From Clostridiales bacterium (GTDB lineage: Bacteria; Bacillota; Clostridia; Lachnospirales; Lachnospiraceae), in contig DXXQ01000102.1 of assembly GCA_019416265.1 (NCBI GenBank), positions 1 to 8,598 on the forward strand: DNA of 8,598 nt, given 5' to 3'. This document shows positions 6,693 to 8,598 of the stretch, in pieces; position 1 is the stretch's first letter, and the number at the start of each line of letters is the position of its first letter. The position numbers and the translations under genes were made by a program. The notes under the pieces were generated by a model. That model was not told the DNA's origin, searched no databases, and worked only from the letters and a program-made list of their open reading frames with translations.

Positions 6693-7469
6693 ATGCAGAT
6701 TTTTATCGGTATTATGCTCCCGTTCTTTGGAACTGCCCTGGGCGCGGCCTGTGTGTTTCTTTTTCGACGTGAGCTTCGTCCTTCCCTTCAGAAATCCTTC
6801 CTGGGTTTTGCCTCGGGAGTCATGGTGGCAGCGTCTGTATGGTCCCTTTTGATCCCTGCCATGGATATGAGCGAAGCCATGGGAAAATTTTCTTTTGTAC
6901 CGGCAGCCGCAGGTTTTCTTCTGGGAATCGCCTTCCTGCTTTTCATGGATAAGGCAGTTCCCCATCTGCACATGGGCAGCGAACAGTCTGAGGGTCCCAG
7001 AGTCGCTCTAAAAAAAACTACCATGCTTGTCCTTGCAGTCACCCTTCACAATATTCCGGAGGGACTTTCCGCAGGCGCGGTTTTTGCAGGAGTCCTCGCC
7101 CAAAACAGTACCGTCACCCTTGCCAGCGCATTTGCTCTCTCCATTGGAATCGCCATCCAGAATTTTCCTGAGGGCGCTATCATCTCCCTCCCTCTTCGCT
7201 CTGAGGGCATGGGCAGGGGACGTTCCTTTCTCTGTGGAGCCCTTTCCGGAATTGTAGAACCCATTGCAGCAGGGCTGACTCTACTCCTTGCCGCCTATGT
7301 GCAGCCTATCCTTCCTTATCTTCTGTCCTTTTCAGCGGGCGCCATGATTTACGTTGTTGTGGAGGAACTGATTCCGGAAGCCAGTGAAGGAGAACACAGC
7401 AATATCGGAACGATCACCTTTGCCCTTGGCTTCGTCCTGATGATGGTTCTGGATGTCGCCCTTGGCTGA
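6693..7469 (+). CDS. ZIP family divalent metal transporter (GufA-type)
   Basis: The 258-residue membrane protein has about eight hydrophobic segments, starting at residues 3-24, 34-57 and 66-86. The two signature helices of ZIP transporters are present: TLHNIPEG (117-124) and IQNFPEGAI (155-163). His119, Asn120, Glu123, Gln156, Asn157 and Glu160 are the expected metal-site positions. The Gln in the second motif, where ZupT has His, is typical of the GufA branch. A loop with PHLHMG (90-95) may help bind metal. It is predicted to import zinc or other divalent metals across the cytoplasmic membrane; the metal cannot be told from sequence. AAGGAG (6676-6681) lies 11 bases before the ATG. The gene stands alone, divergent from leuS, and ends at a terminator shared with the converging regulator gene. 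No metal-responsive operator was recognised. Confidence 0.92.
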   Translation: MQIFIGIMLPFFGTALGAACVFLFRRELRPSLQKSFLGFASGVMVAASVWSLLIPAMDMSEAMGKFSFVPAAAGFLLGIAFLLFMDKAVPHLHMGSEQSEGPRVALKKTTMLVLAVTLHNIPEGLSAGAVFAGVLAQNSTVTLASAFALSIGIAIQNFPEGAIISLPLRSEGMGRGRSFLCGALSGIVEPIAAGLTLLLAAYVQPILPYLLSFSAGAMIYVVVEELIPEASEGEHSNIGTITFALGFVLMMVLDVALG

Positions 7470-7482
7470 AATCCATGCAAAA

Positions 7483-7523
7483 TAAGAGATGACCGGAATA
7501 AATTACTTACCGGTCACCTCTTA
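7483..7523. terminator. Bidirectional terminator between the ZIP gene and the truncated regulator
   Basis: TAAGAGATGACCGG (7483-7496) pairs with CCGGTCACCTCTTA (7510-7523) at 13 of 14 positions around a 13-base loop. On the plus strand TTAAAGCTTTTTAA follows. On the minus strand the single mismatch becomes a G-U pair and TATTTTG follows. It can serve both converging genes. Confidence 0.75.
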
Positions 7524-7547
7524 AAGCTTTTTAACTTTTAATCATTT

Positions 7548-8084
7548 TTATTCAGATAAATTCCTTGAAAATATGCAGTTGTGTTTCTTCTCAAAATAAT
7601 CTTCAAAGCATCTGCGGATATTCTCTTTCTCTCCCTTTACACAAATCCCATAGTTTGGTCGTCGGTCAATGGAAAGATCGTAATCCGCCAGAATCTCCTC
7701 CGCCTGTTTCACGGAAATCTGGAGTGTTGAACGGGAAATACAAAGGAAGTCACACAAATCGTCCATCTTCGTATAATCCTCATGATTCAACAGATATTCA
7801 ATCAAATAATTCGTTCTGCCTTCCGCGTCTTCCGGAAGTTCTGCCTCATCTTCAAAGGCTTCTAACAATTCCTTAATTCCATTCTCAGTTTCTTCTGTCA
7901 AAATAAAACCATATCTTGCTTTCGCTTCTACATGGACACCATATTTCCTCCCGATATCTCCCAGTTCCTTTAATCTGTTTCGAATGGTTTTTGTACTGAC
8001 GCCAAGTTCTTTCGCCAGTTCCGAAGCTGTGCGATATTCTTTCACAGATAACATGAAAAGAAGTTCTCTCAAGTCATTTCTCAT
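7548..8084 (-). CDS. Truncated BglG/LicR-type transcriptional regulator (two N-terminal HTH domains only)
   Basis: The 178-residue protein carries an N-terminal HTH_11-like helix-turn-helix (ASELAKELGVSTKTIRNRLKEL, about 20-41) and a second winged HTH of the Mga/PRD-regulator kind (about 92-151, with FLCISRSTLQISVKQ and RPNYGICVKGEKENIRR). Full PTS regulators of this layout (LicR, MtlR, ManR) are about 600-700 residues and continue with two PRDs and PTS EIIB/EIIA-like domains. Here the frame stops soon after the second HTH, and the 78 bases before the ZIP stop hold only a terminator, so no remnant of the missing part remains locally. It may be a degenerate remnant or a stand-alone DNA-binding protein freed from phosphorylation control. 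The start at 8084 has GGGGAG six bases upstream. No PTS or sugar gene is nearby. Confidence 0.8.
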   Translation of the reverse strand: MRNDLRELLFMLSVKEYRTASELAKELGVSTKTIRNRLKELGDIGRKYGVHVEAKARYGFILTEETENGIKELLEAFEDEAELPEDAEGRTNYLIEYLLNHEDYTKMDDLCDFLCISRSTLQISVKQAEEILADYDLSIDRRPNYGICVKGEKENIRRCFEDYFEKKHNCIFSRNLSE

Positions 8085-8116
8085 GATTCGCTCCCCTCTC
8101 TGTCCTTACAACTTCA

Positions 8117-8146
8117 ATTATATATTATCTGAAACGTAATCTCCAA
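8117..8146 (-). promoter_or_regulatory. Promoter of the truncated regulator gene, overlapping a palindrome
   Basis: Minus-strand TTGGAG (8146-8141) is followed after 18 bases by a perfect TATAAT (8122-8117), about 33 bases before the start at 8084. The -35 lies within the palindrome CCAATTGG (8143-8150), a possible operator, perhaps for autoregulation. A second TATAAT at 8186-8181 has no good -35 and could be an alternative. Confidence 0.5.
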
Positions 8147-8200
8147 TTGGAAAATTGCTACATTCAACAGTATCTGAGAAATTATATTGCGCTATAACAT

Positions 8201-8234
8201 AAAATTACTCCAGCCCGCGAAGGGCTGGAGCAAT
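8201..8234 (-). terminator. Rho-independent terminator of the small-protein gene
   Basis: The perfect stem CTCCAGCCC/GGGCTGGAG (8230-8222 with 8216-8208, minus-strand order) closes a five-base loop. It is extended by four more pairs including one G-U, and TTTT follows on the minus strand at 8204-8201. It lies about 31 bases after the small gene's stop. Confidence 0.88.
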
Positions 8235-8265
8235 CCTCTATCTTTCCCATATCTTTTTTGACAAA

Positions 8266-8451
8266 TTACTTCTTAAAAATCGGGGTTCCATCACTTTCGA
8301 ATGCGCATTTAAAGCTCACTTCATCTTCTCCCTCTACAAGATCGTATGCATAATAGGGAACCTTATCTCGATCAAATTCACTTTTTGAAAAAACATAGGT
8401 TTTTTCCTGTTTCTGCTTCTTCATTCCAATTGCCTGATTACTGAATATCAT
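8266..8451 (-). CDS. Small hypothetical protein, 61 residues
   Basis: I do not recognise this protein. It starts MIFSNQAIGMKKQKQEK, with a basic stretch at about 10-17, followed by a mixed and then acidic segment (DLVEGEDEVSF) and a basic end (PIFKK). No signal peptide, membrane helix, Cys pair or known motif is seen. The frame is open to an ATG at 8475, but the start at 8451 is chosen because AGGAGG lies six bases before it. A still later ATG (residue 10) would begin at the basic stretch. The strong ribosome binding site and the strong terminator after it indicate a real, independently transcribed gene. No partner gene is visible: the regulator gene downstream has its own promoter, and the upstream neighbour is outside the window. 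Confidence 0.7.
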   Translation of the reverse strand: MIFSNQAIGMKKQKQEKTYVFSKSEFDRDKVPYYAYDLVEGEDEVSFKCAFESDGTPIFKK

Positions 8452-8457
8452 ATTACC

Positions 8458-8463
8458 CCTCCT
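8458..8463 (-). promoter_or_regulatory. Ribosome binding site that fixes the small-protein start
   Basis: Minus-strand AGGAGG lies six bases before the ATG at 8451, within codons 5-6 that would be read if translation began at the in-frame ATG at 8475. This favours the 61-residue product over a 69-residue one. Confidence 0.7.
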
Positions 8464-8475
8464 GCCTCTTATCAT

Positions 8476-8598
8476 TTATTTTGGCATTTCAGCCTTGATG
8501 CGATTGATTGTTCCGATGCCTTTTGTTCCCACTTTTCATGCCGTCACCCTTAGACTTCTGAAACAAGTGTATTTATATGCTCTATATTATATATTATC
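8476..8598 (-). promoter_or_regulatory. Leader of the small-protein gene with possible -10 at the window edge
   Basis: Minus-strand TATAAT (8591-8586) would be a perfect -10, but its -35 falls outside the window, so the promoter is only partly visible. The predicted leader of about 130 bases is long for such a small gene. It holds a 16-codon basic reading frame (8539-8489) with only a weak ribosome binding site. No known riboswitch was recognised. Confidence 0.35.

Noticed and set aside
8489..8539. 16-codon basic minus-strand frame in the leader of the small-protein gene
   Set aside because: The ribosome binding site is weak, the length is near chance expectation, and the other two frames are also open over part of the stretch, so it is not annotated as a gene.

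Overview
This 8.6 kb window looks like chromosomal DNA from a Gram-positive member of the Clostridia, most likely Lachnospiraceae. That is an inference from strong AGGAGG-type ribosome binding sites, a T-box leader on leuS, short Rho-independent terminators, and the types of accessory enzymes present. No rRNA, tRNA, CRISPR array or insertion sequence was seen. All genes but one read leftwards (minus strand).

Left part (1-3600): a five-gene minus-strand cassette with its own TTGACA/CAAAAT promoter. In order of transcription it encodes a FlaR/adenylate-kinase-like P-loop NTPase, a short divergent peptide deformylase, a class I SAM methyltransferase, a cytoplasmic transglutaminase-like protein, and a Cys-rich DUF5714-like protein fused to a low-molecular-weight phosphatase/ArsC-type arsenate reductase domain that runs off the left edge. 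Three of the four junctions are ATGA overlaps (stop and start share bases). The other is a 59-base gap without a visible terminator. These genes are probably co-expressed, but no shared pathway can be read from the sequence.

Middle (3700-6530): leuS, complete, with a terminator just after its stop codon. A full T-box leader lies upstream, with promoter, stem I motifs, a CTC leucine specifier, an antiterminator sequence carrying TGGT, and an intrinsic terminator. leuS is therefore predicted to respond to uncharged tRNA-Leu.

Right part (6640-8598): a plus-strand GufA-type ZIP metal transporter diverges from leuS and ends at a terminator that also serves the converging gene. That gene encodes the two N-terminal DNA-binding domains of a BglG/LicR-type PTS regulator, without the PRD and PTS domains. 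Farther right is a small uncharacterised 61-residue protein with a strong ribosome binding site and a strong terminator, preceded by an AT-rich leader that reaches the window edge.

The most notable items are the DUF5714-ArsC fusion and its translational coupling to a transglutaminase-like gene, the deformylase that has lost the motif-I glutamine, and the free-standing truncated PTS regulator.
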